DNA of 64,000 nt from Stenotrophomonas maltophilia (GTDB taxonomy: Bacteria; Pseudomonadota; Gammaproteobacteria; Xanthomonadales; Xanthomonadaceae). A model generated the notes under the pieces. That model was not told where the DNA came from, made no database searches, and was given only the letters and a program-made list of their open reading frames with translations. Positions 11,119-19,736 of the stretch are shown here, in pieces (the stretch's first letter is position 1; every line of letters starts with the position of its first letter). The stretch is taken from the NCBI RefSeq assembly GCF_023518235.1, contig NZ_CP090423.1:2728001-2792000 (forward strand), given 5' to 3'. The translations under genes were made by a program, and so were the position numbers.

Positions 11119-11623
11119 GCAGGGCTTGCAGCCCTGCACCTGCTTCAAGCAACGGCAACGGCAACAGCCGGCTATGGGCTTTCTGTGGGTTTGGCGGGGC
11201 GGTGTGGGCTGGCAGGACACGCCGTAAACCCTTCCATGGGGGCTCGATGGCGCCATCCATGGCGCCAACGGTCCTGCCAGCCCACACCACCCCACCTCCG
11301 ACAGGTTCCTGGTGACGGTGGCAGATCCACGCCATGCGTGGATGAATCTCCATGGAAATCGAATATTTCGAGAATTGATCGAAAAGCCGAGCATGGCTCG
11401 GCTCTACAAAAGGGCGACAGATCGCGGAAAACTGTCGAAGGCGGGGTGGGTCCGGTTGCGGGGGCGTGAGCGCCATGGATGGCGCGACCGAGCCTACAGG
11501 GACGTATTTACGGCGTCCCCCGCAACCGGACCCACCCCGCCATCCCACGGGAAGTCCGCCTTTGCCGTTGCTTCGGCAGTTGCAGTTGACGTTGCTTGAG
11601 GCGGGTGCAGGGCGCAGCCCTGC
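11119..11623. repeat. Composite long-palindrome repeat, copy 1
   Basis: 505-bp non-coding unit that fills the gap before proS. In order: a terminal hairpin GCAGGGCT-TGC-AGCCCTGC (11119-11137); long palindrome A, with 26-bp arms 11193-11218 and 11271-11296 (24 matches) around a loop that itself holds a TGGCGCCA hairpin; a SMAG-like stem with GCAG instead of GTAG (11321-11343); a SMAG on the minus strand (11385-11407); long palindrome B, with perfect 25-bp arms 11440-11464 and 11517-11541 and an inner GCGCCAT/ATGGCGC hairpin; and a terminal hairpin GCAGGGC-GCA-GCCCTGC (11607-11623). A second copy lies at 62159-62679. It contains no transposase gene and I know no published name for it. It may form the proS leader or end. 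Confidence 0.85.
11385..11407 (-). repeat. SMAG palindrome nested in composite repeat copy 1
   Basis: Minus strand: GTAG, then the 8-bp stem AGCCGAGC / GCTCGGCT. It occupies the variable centre of the composite repeat, where copy 2 instead carries a different palindrome (62426-62466). Confidence 0.8.
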
Positions 11624-11685
11624 CAGTACCCCCACCCCGGCCGGGCTGGCAGAATAGGCGACTCTGCCGTTATCCGAAGCCGACG

Positions 11686-13389
11686 ATGCGCCTCTCCCAG
11701 TTCCACCTGCACACCACCAAGGAAACCCCCAGCGACGCCGAGCTGACCAGCCACCGGCTGATGCTGCGCGCGGGGATGATCCGCAAGCTCGCCTCCGGCC
11801 TGTACACCTGGTCGCCGCTGGGCCTGCGCGTGCTGCGCAAGGTCGAACGCATCGTGCGCGAGGAAATGGACCGTGCCGGCGCGGTGGAATTCCAGATCCC
11901 CACCATCCAGCCGAAGGAACTGTGGGAGCAGACCGGGCGCTGGCAGAAGTTCGGCCCGCAGCTGCTGAAGATCAAGGACCGCAAGGACCAGGTGTTCTGC
12001 TACAGCCCGACCGCCGAGGAAGCAGCCTGCGACTTCGCGCGCAGCGAGCTGTCCAGCTACAAGCAGCTGCCGGTGAATTTCTACCAGGTGCAGACCAAGT
12101 TCCGCGACGAGATCCGCCCGCGCTTCGGCGTGATGCGTTCGCGCGAGTTCCTGATGAAGGACGCCTATTCGTTCCACCTGCACGATGAATGCCTGGTGCG
12201 CGAATACGAAAACATGAAGTCGGCCTACAGCCGCATCTTCACCCGCCTGGGCCTGGACTTCCGCATGGTGCAGGCCGATTCCGGTGCGATCGGCGGCGAT
12301 GCCTCGCAGGAATTCCACGTGATCGCCGATTCCGGCGAAGACGCACTGGTGTTCTCCACCGGCTCGGATTACGCGGCCAACATGGAAGCGGCGATCGCGG
12401 CCGATCCGGCGCCGCGTGCGGCCGCCACCGAAGCCATGCGCAAGGTCGACACGCCCACCCAGAAGACCTGCGAGGACGTCGCCGCCCTGCTCGGCATCGA
12501 CCTGCAGCGCACCGTGAAGTCGGTGGCGCTGGTCGCCGGCGAAGGCCAGGCGCAGCAGTTCGTGCTGGTGCTGGTGCGCGGCGACCATGAGGTCAACGAG
12601 ATCAAGCTGGCCAAGGTGGCCGGTCTGGACGAACAGCGCTTCGCCAGCGAAGCGGAGATCGCCGAGTACCTGGGCAGCGTGCCCGGCTTCCTCGGCCCGG
12701 TCGCCCCGGCCAAGGCCATCCGCGTGGTCGCCGATCGCGAAGTGGCGGCGATGTCCGACTTCGTCGTCGGCGCCAACGAAGCCGGCTTCCACCTGGCCGG
12801 CGTCAACTGGGGCCGCGATCTGCCGGAACCGGAAGTGGCCGACATCCGCAACGTGCGTGCCGGTGACCGGGCGCTGGACGGTGGCGAACTGAAGATCGCC
12901 CGCGGCATCGAAGTCGGCCACGTGTTCCAGCTCGGCCGCAAGTACGCCGAAGCACTCGATGCCACCGTGCTGGACGAGAACGGCAAGGCCGCGGTGATGG
13001 CGATGGGGTGCTATGGCATCGGCATCTCGCGCGTGGTGGCTGCCGCAATTGAACAGAACCATGACGATGCCGGCATCATCTGGCCGGACGCGATGGCACC
13101 GTGGCAGGTGGTGGTGTGCGTGATCAACCCGAAGGGTGACGCTGCGGTGGCCGAAGCGGCGGCCAGCCTGCTGCAGGAACTGCGCGACGCCGGCCTGGAT
13201 GCGGCGCTCGATGACCGTGGCCTGCGCCCGGGCGCGATGTTCGCCGACATGGAACTGATCGGTATTCCGCACCGCGTGGTGGTCAGCGAACGAGGCCTGG
13301 CTGCAGGTACCTACGAGTACCGTTCGCGCCGCGCCAGCGAAGCCGAGAGCCTGGACAAGGCCTCCCTGCTGCAGCGCCTGCAGGGCTGA
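11686..13389 (+). CDS. proS: Prolyl-tRNA synthetase (bacterial type)
   Basis: Class IIa synthetase that charges tRNA-Pro. 567 aa from the ATG at 11686 ([20 protein letters not shown]). Class II motif 1 is near residue 60 ([18 protein letters not shown]). Motif 2 is near 140 ([25 protein letters not shown]). The bacterial YbaK-like editing insertion, which hydrolyses Ala-tRNA-Pro, spans roughly residues 230-390. Motif 3 is near 440 ([14 protein letters not shown]), followed by the anticodon-binding domain. A perfect terminator follows 11 nt after the stop. Confidence 0.97.
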   Translation: MRLSQFHLHTTKETPSDAELTSHRLMLRAGMIRKLASGLYTWSPLGLRVLRKVERIVREEMDRAGAVEFQIPTIQPKELWEQTGRWQKFGPQLLKIKDRKDQVFCYSPTAEEAACDFARSELSSYKQLPVNFYQVQTKFRDEIRPRFGVMRSREFLMKDAYSFHLHDECLVREYENMKSAYSRIFTRLGLDFRMVQADSGAIGGDASQEFHVIADSGEDALVFSTGSDYAANMEAAIAADPAPRAAATEAMRKVDTPTQKTCEDVAALLGIDLQRTVKSVALVAGEGQAQQFVLVLVRGDHEVNEIKLAKVAGLDEQRFASEAEIAEYLGSVPGFLGPVAPAKAIRVVADREVAAMSDFVVGANEAGFHLAGVNWGRDLPEPEVADIRNVRAGDRALDGGELKIARGIEVGHVFQLGRKYAEALDATVLDENGKAAVMAMGCYGIGISRVVAAAIEQNHDDAGIIWPDAMAPWQVVVCVINPKGDAAVAEAAASLLQELRDAGLDAALDDRGLRPGAMFADMELIGIPHRVVVSERGLAAGTYEYRSRRASEAESLDKASLLQRLQG

Positions 13390-13400
13390 TCGGCACACTG

Positions 13401-13427
13401 GACCGGGGCATGCCCCGGTCTTTTTTT
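13401..13427 (+). terminator. Intrinsic terminator of proS
   Basis: 9-bp perfect GC-rich stem GACCGGGGC / GCCCCGGTC with loop AT, followed by seven T residues. Confidence 0.92.
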
Positions 13428-13524
13428 GCCGGTGACCGGCCCGCCGGAATATGGCAGCAGACATAATCCGGTCAAAATGCCCGCGTTGCAGCCGGCAGGT
13501 CGCCAAGACCTGTCCCGGCAGTAT

Positions 13525-13553
13525 TTGTGCTTGGAATAATTCATCTCTATTCT
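13525..13553 (+). promoter_or_regulatory. Sigma-70-type promoter of the H-NS-family gene
   Basis: -35 TTGTGC (13525-13530), 17-bp spacer, -10 TATTCT (13548-13553). Predicted start near 13560 and a leader of about 55 nt ending in a GGAG Shine-Dalgarno. An inverted repeat CAGGTC-gccaa-GACCTG (13496-13512) lies 12 nt upstream of the -35 box and could be an operator. Confidence 0.55.
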
Positions 13554-13614
13554 GTCCCGCGACGCCATGGACTGGCTCGTCCCGTCCACACATTAGTTTC
13601 TGGAGTAACCGTAA

Positions 13615-13998
13615 ATGAGCATTGACCTGACCGGCCTGTCGGCACGCGAGCTGGGCGCCCTGATCCGCACCGCGAAGAAGCAGCAGACCATCGTTGCCAA
13701 GCGCCGGCCGATCACCAAGGTTCGCGCCCAGCTGACCAAGCTGGCCAAGACCGAGGGTTACACGATCGAGGAACTGTTCGGCGACGCCCCGGCACCGCGC
13801 GCGCGCAAGGTGGCCAAGGCCGCCAAGGCGCCGTCCAAGACCGCCGGCCGCAAGCTGGGCAAGGTGGCGCCGAAGTACCGCAACCCGGCCAACCCGAAGG
13901 AAACCTGGACCGGCCGTGGCAAGCAGCCGCGCTGGATGGCCGAGCTGACCGCCAAGGGCAACAAGAAGCCGGAAGATTTCCTGATCAAGAAGGCCTGA
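13615..13998 (+). CDS. H-NS-family nucleoid-associated regulator
   Basis: 127-aa histone-like silencer of the H-NS family (the Xanthomonas XrvA-type proteins are relatives). The N-terminal helical oligomerisation region is followed by a Lys/Ala/Pro-rich linker (residues 58-82). The C-terminal H-NS DNA-binding core is PKYRNPANPKETWTGRGKQPRWM; TWTGRGKQPRW is the AT-hook-like minor-groove loop. Such proteins usually silence AT-rich or horizontally acquired genes, including surface-polysaccharide loci. It is monocistronic, with its own promoter and terminator. Confidence 0.93.
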   Translation: MSIDLTGLSARELGALIRTAKKQQTIVAKRRPITKVRAQLTKLAKTEGYTIEELFGDAPAPRARKVAKAAKAPSKTAGRKLGKVAPKYRNPANPKETWTGRGKQPRWMAELTAKGNKKPEDFLIKKA

Positions 13999-14020
13999 GG
14001 CCGGATCGGAAAGCAGTGGG

Positions 14021-14047
14021 AAAACGCCGGCGAAAGCCGGCGTTTTT
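14021..14047 (+). terminator. Intrinsic terminator of the H-NS-family gene
   Basis: 11-bp perfect stem AAAACGCCGGC / GCCGGCGTTTT with a GAAA tetraloop, continuing into TTTTT. Confidence 0.92.
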
Positions 14048-14058
14048 CATTCTTCGGC

Positions 14059-14083
14059 GTGTGGACCAACGGTCCACACCCAC
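14059..14083 (-). repeat. SMAG-like palindrome (GTGG variant)
   Basis: Minus strand: GTGG, then the 9-bp perfect stem GTGTGGACC / GGTCCACAC with a 3-nt loop. It ends 9 nt past the stop of the ThrE-like gene. Confidence 0.7.
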
Positions 14084-14091
14084 CGACATCA

Positions 14092-15351
14092 TCACAGGGT
14101 TTTGCGGGCCGGCATCAGCAGGTTGCCGAACAGCAGGCCGGCCACCAGCGCCATCACCACGTTGAGCACGGTGAGGAACACGCTTTGCCCGGCACCCACG
14201 TCCTGCTGCTGGACCAGGGTCAGCACGCCGCGCAGGCTGGTGCTGCCGGGCACCATCATGATGATGCCGGGCAGGCGGATGATCGCGCCCGGGCGGCCGA
14301 CCAGGCGGCCGAACAGGTTGCCGCCGGCGGTCAGCAGCATCGCCGACAGGAAGATGCCCGCCGGTGCACCCCAGGCATGGCCACCGAACTTGGAGATGGC
14401 ATAGCCGGCCACCGACGCGGCGATCACCCATGGATAGTCGCGACGGTTGGCCTTGAACAGCATCGCAAAGGCGAATGCCGCGGTCAGCAGCGAGCCCCAC
14501 TCCACCCACGGCCCCTGCGGCCGCGCGGCGCGGATCACCGGGTCCAGGCCGAGCACATCGGCCAGGGTCACCGCGATCATCGCGCCGACACTGAGCTTCA
14601 TGATGGTGGTCAGCGCGCCGGCGAAGCGCGCCGTGCCCGATACCCAATGCTGGCTGGCCAGTTCGTTGACCGCGTTGGTCAACGACATGCCGGGCAGCAG
14701 CACCACCAGCGAGGCGATGATCACGGTGTTGAGGTTGAGCGCACCGATGAAGGAAGCCACCAGCGTGGCGACCATGCCGGCCAGCAGCGCGGCCAGCGCC
14801 TCGGCCGCCTCGCGGGTGGCCGGGCGACGGTCGGTGACCATGCCGAGCAGGCCGATCATCAGGCCGATGACACCGGCGGTGGCGATGTCCAGCCACGGCA
14901 GTTTCCACATGCCGGCCACGCCGGCCGCGCCCAGGCTGAAGGACAGGATGGTGCGCAGCTTGCCGCGCCGTCCCGGATCCTTGTCCAGCTGGCGCAGCGC
15001 CGTGTGGCCCTGGGCGATGCTCATCCGGCCGTTGGACACTTCCTCGGCGATGCGGTCGGCCACGCTGAGCTTGTGCAGGTCGTTCTCGCCGGGAGCCAGG
15101 CGGATCACCCGGGTGATGTCGCTGGAACCGATCGCCTGTGCCGGGTCACTGAAGCTGAGGATGATACCGGTGGGATTCGACCACGGTTCACAATCCAGAT
15201 CGAGCTGGCGTGCCAGTGCCACCACCGCCGTTTCCAGGCGCTGGGCCGTGGTGCCATAGCTGTGCAGGCGTCCGGCGATCTCGGAAACGAAGGCCACGCG
15301 CTGTGCGTAGGTGGCCTGGGGCGTGGGGATCGTGTGAGCGTCTGCGGACAT
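14092..15351 (-). CDS. ThrE-family threonine/serine exporter
   Basis: 419-aa inner-membrane protein of the ThrE family (DUF1212 plus DUF3815 halves), whose characterised Corynebacterium member exports threonine and serine. The N-terminal soluble half (residues 1-150) contains CEPWSNPTGIILSFSD, the family's conserved region. It is followed by about ten helices. The charged, conserved LLPGMSLTNAVNELA near residue 230 and LPGIIMMVPGSTSLRG near 375 are the two ThrE repeat motifs. It is divergent from the MCE operon, with 92 bp between starts. Confidence 0.85.
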   Translation of the reverse strand: MSADAHTIPTPQATYAQRVAFVSEIAGRLHSYGTTAQRLETAVVALARQLDLDCEPWSNPTGIILSFSDPAQAIGSSDITRVIRLAPGENDLHKLSVADRIAEEVSNGRMSIAQGHTALRQLDKDPGRRGKLRTILSFSLGAAGVAGMWKLPWLDIATAGVIGLMIGLLGMVTDRRPATREAAEALAALLAGMVATLVASFIGALNLNTVIIASLVVLLPGMSLTNAVNELASQHWVSGTARFAGALTTIMKLSVGAMIAVTLADVLGLDPVIRAARPQGPWVEWGSLLTAAFAFAMLFKANRRDYPWVIAASVAGYAISKFGGHAWGAPAGIFLSAMLLTAGGNLFGRLVGRPGAIIRLPGIIMMVPGSTSLRGVLTLVQQQDVGAGQSVFLTVLNVVMALVAGLLFGNLLMPARKTL

Positions 15352-15443
15352 GCGCCGTAGTATTACCTACGCCGGGCCCTGCCGGATAAATTCAGCCGGG
15401 TTCGACCCGACGCCCGCTACAGAACGGTTATGCTGCGATCCGA

Positions 15444-16565
15444 ATGGCCCACGTGACCCCGAACCACGCCCCCCAGCTCGAGCAGGACGCCCATGATCCG
15501 GGCCTGATCCACCTGTCCGGCACCTGGACCTTGAAGACCGCGCTGGCCGCGGCCGAGGTCCTGCATGGCGTTCCCGACAAGCTGACCGGCATCGATGCCA
15601 CCGGCATCGAACAGCTGGACTCGGCCGGCGTACTGCAGGTACTGCGTGTGGCCCATCGCGCCGACCTGGGCGAAGAGGCCCTGCAGTTCCGTCCGGATCA
15701 TCAGGCGCTGGTGTGCACCATCGAGGAAGTGGCCGACGACCGGCCCAAACCCAAGCGCGATTTCGGCGTGCTGGCCGCGCTGGAGCGCCTTGGTGTCAGC
15801 GTGCATGCCACCGGCCACAACATCAAGGCGCTGTGCAGCTTCCTCGGCGAGAACCTGGTCAAGGCCGCACGCCTGGTCAAGGAACCGCGCCGGTTCCGGC
15901 TCACCGCCACCGTGCACCAGATGGAACAGGTGGGCCTGGATGCGGTGCCATTGGTGGCGCTGCTGTCCTACCTGGTCGGCGCGGTCATCGCCTTCCTCGG
16001 CTCCACCATCCTGCGTGACTTCGGCGCGGAGATCTATGTGGTGGAGCTGGTGAACATCGCCTTCCTGCGCGAGTTCGCCGTGCTGCTGACCGCGATCGTG
16101 CTGGCCGGCCGCACCGCCAGTGCGTTCACCGCGCAGATCGGTGCGATGAAGGCACGCGAGGAGATCGATGCGATGCGTACGCTGGGGCTGGACCCGGTCG
16201 ATCTGCTGGTGCTGCCGCGCCTGCTGGCACTGCTGGTCACGCTGCCGCTGCTGACCTTCATCGCGATGATCGCCGGCCTGGCCGGCGGCATCACCGTGGG
16301 TGCGTTCGACCTGGATATTCCGCCACAGATGTACATCGCGCGCATGCACGAGACGATGGAAGTGCGGCACATGCTGGTCGGCCTGTCCAAGGCACCGGTG
16401 TTCGCGCTGGTGATCGGCCTGATCGGCTGCCTGGAAGGGCTGAAGGTGGAAGGCACCGCGCAGTCGGTGGGTGAACGCACCACCTCCAGCGTGGTGCAGA
16501 CCATCTCGCTGGTGATCATCATCGACGCCTTCGCGGCGTTGTGGTTCATGCACATGGACTGGTGA
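15444..16565 (+). CDS. MlaE-family lipid ABC permease with N-terminal STAS-like domain
   Basis: 373-aa permease of an MCE-type lipid transporter, which moves phospholipids or other hydrophobic compounds across the periplasm. Residues 15-100 resemble a STAS domain (GIDATGIEQLDSAGVLQVLR), a fused version of the separate MlaB subunit. The remainder is MlaE-like, with FLREFAVLLTAIVLAGRTASAFTAQIGAMKAREEIDAMRTLGLDPVDLLVLPR as its conserved core and about five helices. First gene of a four-gene operon; its stop is one base before the next ATG. Confidence 0.9.
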   Translation: MAHVTPNHAPQLEQDAHDPGLIHLSGTWTLKTALAAAEVLHGVPDKLTGIDATGIEQLDSAGVLQVLRVAHRADLGEEALQFRPDHQALVCTIEEVADDRPKPKRDFGVLAALERLGVSVHATGHNIKALCSFLGENLVKAARLVKEPRRFRLTATVHQMEQVGLDAVPLVALLSYLVGAVIAFLGSTILRDFGAEIYVVELVNIAFLREFAVLLTAIVLAGRTASAFTAQIGAMKAREEIDAMRTLGLDPVDLLVLPRLLALLVTLPLLTFIAMIAGLAGGITVGAFDLDIPPQMYIARMHETMEVRHMLVGLSKAPVFALVIGLIGCLEGLKVEGTAQSVGERTTSSVVQTISLVIIIDAFAALWFMHMDW

Positions 16566-16566
16566 G

Positions 16567-17394
16567 ATGACCACATCGCCTGCCACCGAAACCCTCGACA
16601 TGCGCGATGGCGACGGCCACGAGCTGGCCATCCGCGTGCGCGGGCTGGTCAACCGCTTCGGCAGCCAGACCGTGCACGAAGACCTGGACCTGGACGTGCG
16701 CCGTGGCGAAATCCTCGGCGTGGTCGGGGGTTCGGGTACCGGCAAGTCGGTGTTGATGCGCTCCATCCTCGGCCTGCGTACGCCCGATGCGGGGCAGATC
16801 GAAGTGCTCGGCCGCAACGCGCGTGCCGACGATGCCGAAAGCCGCCTGCACATCGAGCGCAACACCGGCGTGCTGTTCCAGGATGGCGCCCTGTTCTCCT
16901 CGCTGACCGTGGGCGAGAACGTGCAGGTGCCGCTGAAGGAGCACCACCGCGAGCTGCCCGAGCGCTGGCACTACGAACTGGCGCTGTTGAAGGTGAAGCT
17001 GGCCGGCCTGTCGGCCGATGCGATCAACAAGCTGCCCTCGCAGCTGTCCGGCGGCATGCGCAAGCGCGCCGGGCTGGCACGTGCGCTGGCACTGGATCCA
17101 CCGCTGTTGTTCCTGGATGAGCCCACCGCCGGCCTGGATCCGATTGGTGCGGCGGCATTCGACCGCCTGATCAAGACCCTGCAGGAAGCACTGGGGCTGA
17201 CCGTGTTCCTGATCACCCATGACCTGGACACGCTGTACGCCATCTGCGACCGCGTCGCCGTGCTGGCCGACCGCAAGGTGGTCGCCAACGCACCGCTGCC
17301 TGACATCGAGAAACTGGATCATCCGTGGATCCAGGAATACTTCCACGGACCGCGTGCGCGTGCCGCGCGCGGCGAACAGATCGAGAGTGCCTGA
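16567..17394 (+). CDS. MlaF-like ABC transporter ATP-binding protein
   Basis: 275-aa ATPase that powers the MCE transporter. Walker A is GGSGTGKS (near residue 56), the signature is LSGGMRKRAGLARALA (near 161), Walker B is LLFLDEPTAGLDP (near 180), and the H-loop is LITHDLDTL. The lysine-rich signature LSGGMRKR is typical of the MlaF family. It begins 1 nt after the permease and ends 3 nt before the MCE protein. Confidence 0.92.
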   Translation: MTTSPATETLDMRDGDGHELAIRVRGLVNRFGSQTVHEDLDLDVRRGEILGVVGGSGTGKSVLMRSILGLRTPDAGQIEVLGRNARADDAESRLHIERNTGVLFQDGALFSSLTVGENVQVPLKEHHRELPERWHYELALLKVKLAGLSADAINKLPSQLSGGMRKRAGLARALALDPPLLFLDEPTAGLDPIGAAAFDRLIKTLQEALGLTVFLITHDLDTLYAICDRVAVLADRKVVANAPLPDIEKLDHPWIQEYFHGPRARAARGEQIESA

Positions 17395-17397
17395 GCC

Positions 17398-18324
17398 ATG
17401 GAAACCAAAGCCAACTACGTGCTGATCGGCGCGTTCACCCTGATCACCGGCCTGGCCCTGCTGGCCTTCGGCCTGTGGGCGGCCAAGTACTCATCCGACC
17501 GCACCTGGCAGGAATACCGCGTGGTGTTCCGCGAGGCGGTGACCGGCCTGTCGGTCGGCAGCCCGGTGCAGTACAACGGCATCGCGGTCGGCTCGATCAC
17601 CGAGCTGAACCTGGTTCCCGATGACCCGCGCCAGGTGGTCGCGCGCATCCGCCTCAATTCGACCACGCCGGTCAAGACCGATACCCGCGCCAAGCTGGCG
17701 ATCACCAGCCTGACCGGGCCGTCGATCATCCAGCTCAGTGGCGGCACGCCGCAGTCGCCGGCGCTGACCACGGTCAACAAGGACCCGGCACCGATCATCC
17801 CGACCACGCCCTCGGCGCTGCAGAACATCACCGATGTGGCCAACCGCATCGTCGAGCGCATGGACCAGATTCTCAGCGACCGCAACGTGGCCTCGATCAA
17901 CGCCACCCTGGCCAACCTGGAAACCATCAGTGGGGGCCTGGCCGACCGCGACCAGGGCACCCAGGCGCTGCTGCTCAGCGCGCGTGATGCCGCGCGCAGC
18001 CTGGATACCACGCTGAAGACCACCAACGGCACCATCGAGCGCCTGGACAAGAACCTGGTGCAGCAGCTGCCGGGCATCATCGACAAGCTCGACGCGACCC
18101 TGGCCAAGCTCGATTCGGCGGCCGGCAACGCCGATTCGATCCTGGGCGAGAACCGCGCGGCCATCAACAGCTTCGCCAACGATGGCCTGGGCCAGCTGGG
18201 CCCGACCCTGACCGAACTGCGCGGCCTGATCCGCGACCTGCGCCGGGTCAGCGACCGCCTCGAGAACAACCCCGCGCGCTACCTGCTGGGCCGCGACGCA
18301 CCGAAGGAGTTCGAACCCAAATGA
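17398..18324 (+). CDS. MCE/MlaD-family substrate-binding protein
   Basis: 308-aa membrane-anchored periplasmic protein. One N-terminal helix (YVLIGAFTLITGLALLAFGLWAA) is followed by the MCE domain (residues 38-118; YRVVFREAVTGLSVGSPVQYNGIAVGSI). A long helical region with heptad-like repeats follows (residues 150-280), containing ANLETISGGLADRDQG and DKLDATLAKLDSAAGNAD. In related proteins such a region forms a lipid-conducting needle. It overlaps the next gene by 4 nt. Confidence 0.92.
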   Translation: METKANYVLIGAFTLITGLALLAFGLWAAKYSSDRTWQEYRVVFREAVTGLSVGSPVQYNGIAVGSITELNLVPDDPRQVVARIRLNSTTPVKTDTRAKLAITSLTGPSIIQLSGGTPQSPALTTVNKDPAPIIPTTPSALQNITDVANRIVERMDQILSDRNVASINATLANLETISGGLADRDQGTQALLLSARDAARSLDTTLKTTNGTIERLDKNLVQQLPGIIDKLDATLAKLDSAAGNADSILGENRAAINSFANDGLGQLGPTLTELRGLIRDLRRVSDRLENNPARYLLGRDAPKEFEPK

Positions 18325-18959
18325 ACCCGATGCCGCTTCCGCGCCTGCTGCTGGCCGCTTCGATGGTCACCCTGCTGGGTGGCTGCTCCATCCTGGGCAG
18401 CAGCGAGAAAACGGCGGTGACGCTGTACTCGCCGGCCGTGCAGGTCAAGGCCGATCCGTCGTGGCCGCAGGCCAGCTGGCAGCTGGTGCTGGCCAAGCCC
18501 AGCGCCGCACGCATGGTCGACAGCCCGCGCATCAATGTGCGGCCGACGCCTTCGCAGCTGGAGATCTACAAGGGTGCCAGCTGGGCGCAGCCGGCCACCG
18601 ACATGATCGAAGACACCCTTCTGCGCGGCTTCGAGGACTCCGGCCGCATCGGTGGGGTGGCCCGCAGCGCTGCCGGCATCCGTGCCGACTACAAGCTGTC
18701 CACCGACGTGCGCCGCTTCGAATCGGACTATCAGGGGCAGGCCACGCCGACAGTGGTGATCGAGCTCAACGCCAAGCTGATCCACGTGGCCGACCAGCGT
18801 GTGGTCGCCGACCGCACGTTCCGCCAGGCACAACCGGTCGGCAGCACGGACGTGCCGGCGGTGACCGCCGCCTTCGAACGCGGCCTGCAGCAGCTGGCGC
18901 AGGACGTGGTCGGCTGGACCCTCACCAGCGGCCAGGCGGACGCCGGCAGCAAGCGCTGA
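18321..18959 (+). CDS. ABC-type transport auxiliary lipoprotein (PqiC-like)
   Basis: 212-aa outer-membrane lipoprotein that completes the MCE system, probably docking the MCE needle at the outer membrane. The signal peptide ends in the lipobox LGGC with Cys22. The mature part matches the DUF330/PqiC fold: YSPAVQVKADPSWPQASWQLVLAKPSAA, then SPRINVRPTPSQLEIYKGASWAQPATDMIEDTLLRGFEDSG. Last gene of the operon. A 41-nt palindrome of the GGGGTC...GACCCC family follows at 18968. Confidence 0.88.
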   Translation: MNPMPLPRLLLAASMVTLLGGCSILGSSEKTAVTLYSPAVQVKADPSWPQASWQLVLAKPSAARMVDSPRINVRPTPSQLEIYKGASWAQPATDMIEDTLLRGFEDSGRIGGVARSAAGIRADYKLSTDVRRFESDYQGQATPTVVIELNAKLIHVADQRVVADRTFRQAQPVGSTDVPAVTAAFERGLQQLAQDVVGWTLTSGQADAGSKR

Positions 18960-18967
18960 AGCGTAGC

Positions 18968-19008
18968 GGGGTCGGATCCCTTCCGCAGCGCGAAAGGGCT
19001 CTGACCCC
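18968..19008. repeat. 41-nt GGGGTC...GACCCC palindrome
   Basis: Imperfect inverted repeat with outer arms GGGGTC / GACCCC and inner CCCTT / AAGGG. It has the same total length (41 nt) and the same ends as the perfect palindrome at 62426-62466. It lies between the convergent MCE lipoprotein and alkB genes and probably serves as a bidirectional terminator. Confidence 0.65.
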
Positions 19009-19027
19009 ATCTGCGCTGACCCCGCCC

Positions 19028-19618
19028 TCACCCGCGCGGCGTGATCCAGCGGAACGTCAGGTTGATGCGCTCGCCCTGCACCCGCGCCATCTTCGGCAGC
19101 GCATGCTGGTAATAGCGCTGGGTCGGCCCGGCCATCACCAGCAGGTCGCCGTGGCCCAGCACGAATTCGGCCTTGCGCGCCGGATCATCGCGCCGGCGCA
19201 GCAGGAAGCGCCGTGCTGCACCGAGGGTCAGCGAGGCGATCACCGGTGCCGGCCCCAGCTCCGGTTCGTCGTCGCTGTGCCAGCCCATGTAATCGCCGCC
19301 ACTGCGGTAGCGGTTCAGCAGCACGCTGTTGAAGCGACCGACACCTTCGGCCTGCAGCTGCTCACGCAGAGCCTGCAGCGCAGGCGGCCAAGGCTGCGGC
19401 ACGAAGTCAGCGCCGGAGTAGCGATAGCGGGCCTGTGGGTCGCCGATCCAGCAGCTCAGCCGTGGCGAGTCCACCCAGTGGCCGAACATGCGGATGCGAT
19501 GCACCTCCCAGGGCACGTTGGCCTGCAGCCCGGCCATCAGGGTATCGGCCCGGGCAGCGGCCAGCCAGCCCGGCAGGTGCTGGACATCGGCATCGGGCAG
19601 GTGGTGAGGGAAGAGCAT
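19028..19618 (-). CDS. alkB: AlkB-like 2-oxoglutarate/Fe(II) dioxygenase
   Basis: 196-aa DNA/RNA dealkylation enzyme that oxidatively removes alkyl lesions such as 1-methyladenine. The iron ligands are H-x-D in YMGWHSDDEPELG (near residues 102-108) and the later His in YQHALPK. The 2-oxoglutarate-binding arginines are in the C-terminal RINLTFRW. The start is set at the ATG at 19618 (MLFPHHLPDADVQ); an in-frame GTG two codons upstream is possible. No other repair gene is adjacent. Confidence 0.88.
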   Translation of the reverse strand: MLFPHHLPDADVQHLPGWLAAARADTLMAGLQANVPWEVHRIRMFGHWVDSPRLSCWIGDPQARYRYSGADFVPQPWPPALQALREQLQAEGVGRFNSVLLNRYRSGGDYMGWHSDDEPELGPAPVIASLTLGAARRFLLRRRDDPARKAEFVLGHGDLLVMAGPTQRYYQHALPKMARVQGERINLTFRWITPRG

Positions 19619-19736
19619 GGCCACACGCTAGCATGCCGGTGTTTGCCGTCACGGCCGCCAGCGCTGAAAATGCCCGCATGACCGTTGCCCCGATGCCGAT
19701 CCCCGTGTTCCGCCTGCCGTCCTGGTACCACCCCCG

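Noticed and set aside
11119..11623. A CRISPR array or an insertion sequence.
   Set aside because: The repeats are palindromic, irregularly spaced and without unique spacers; no cas or transposase genes are in the window.
10499..11635. A minus-strand frame of 378 codons through the composite repeat.
   Set aside because: It is made of the repeat itself plus the antisense of the DUF4124 gene; repeated copies give similar spurious peptides, so translation is not supported.
11494..13593. A 699-codon minus-strand frame opposite proS.
   Set aside because: Antisense to a complete prolyl-tRNA synthetase, extends through palindromic repeats, no recognisable domain.
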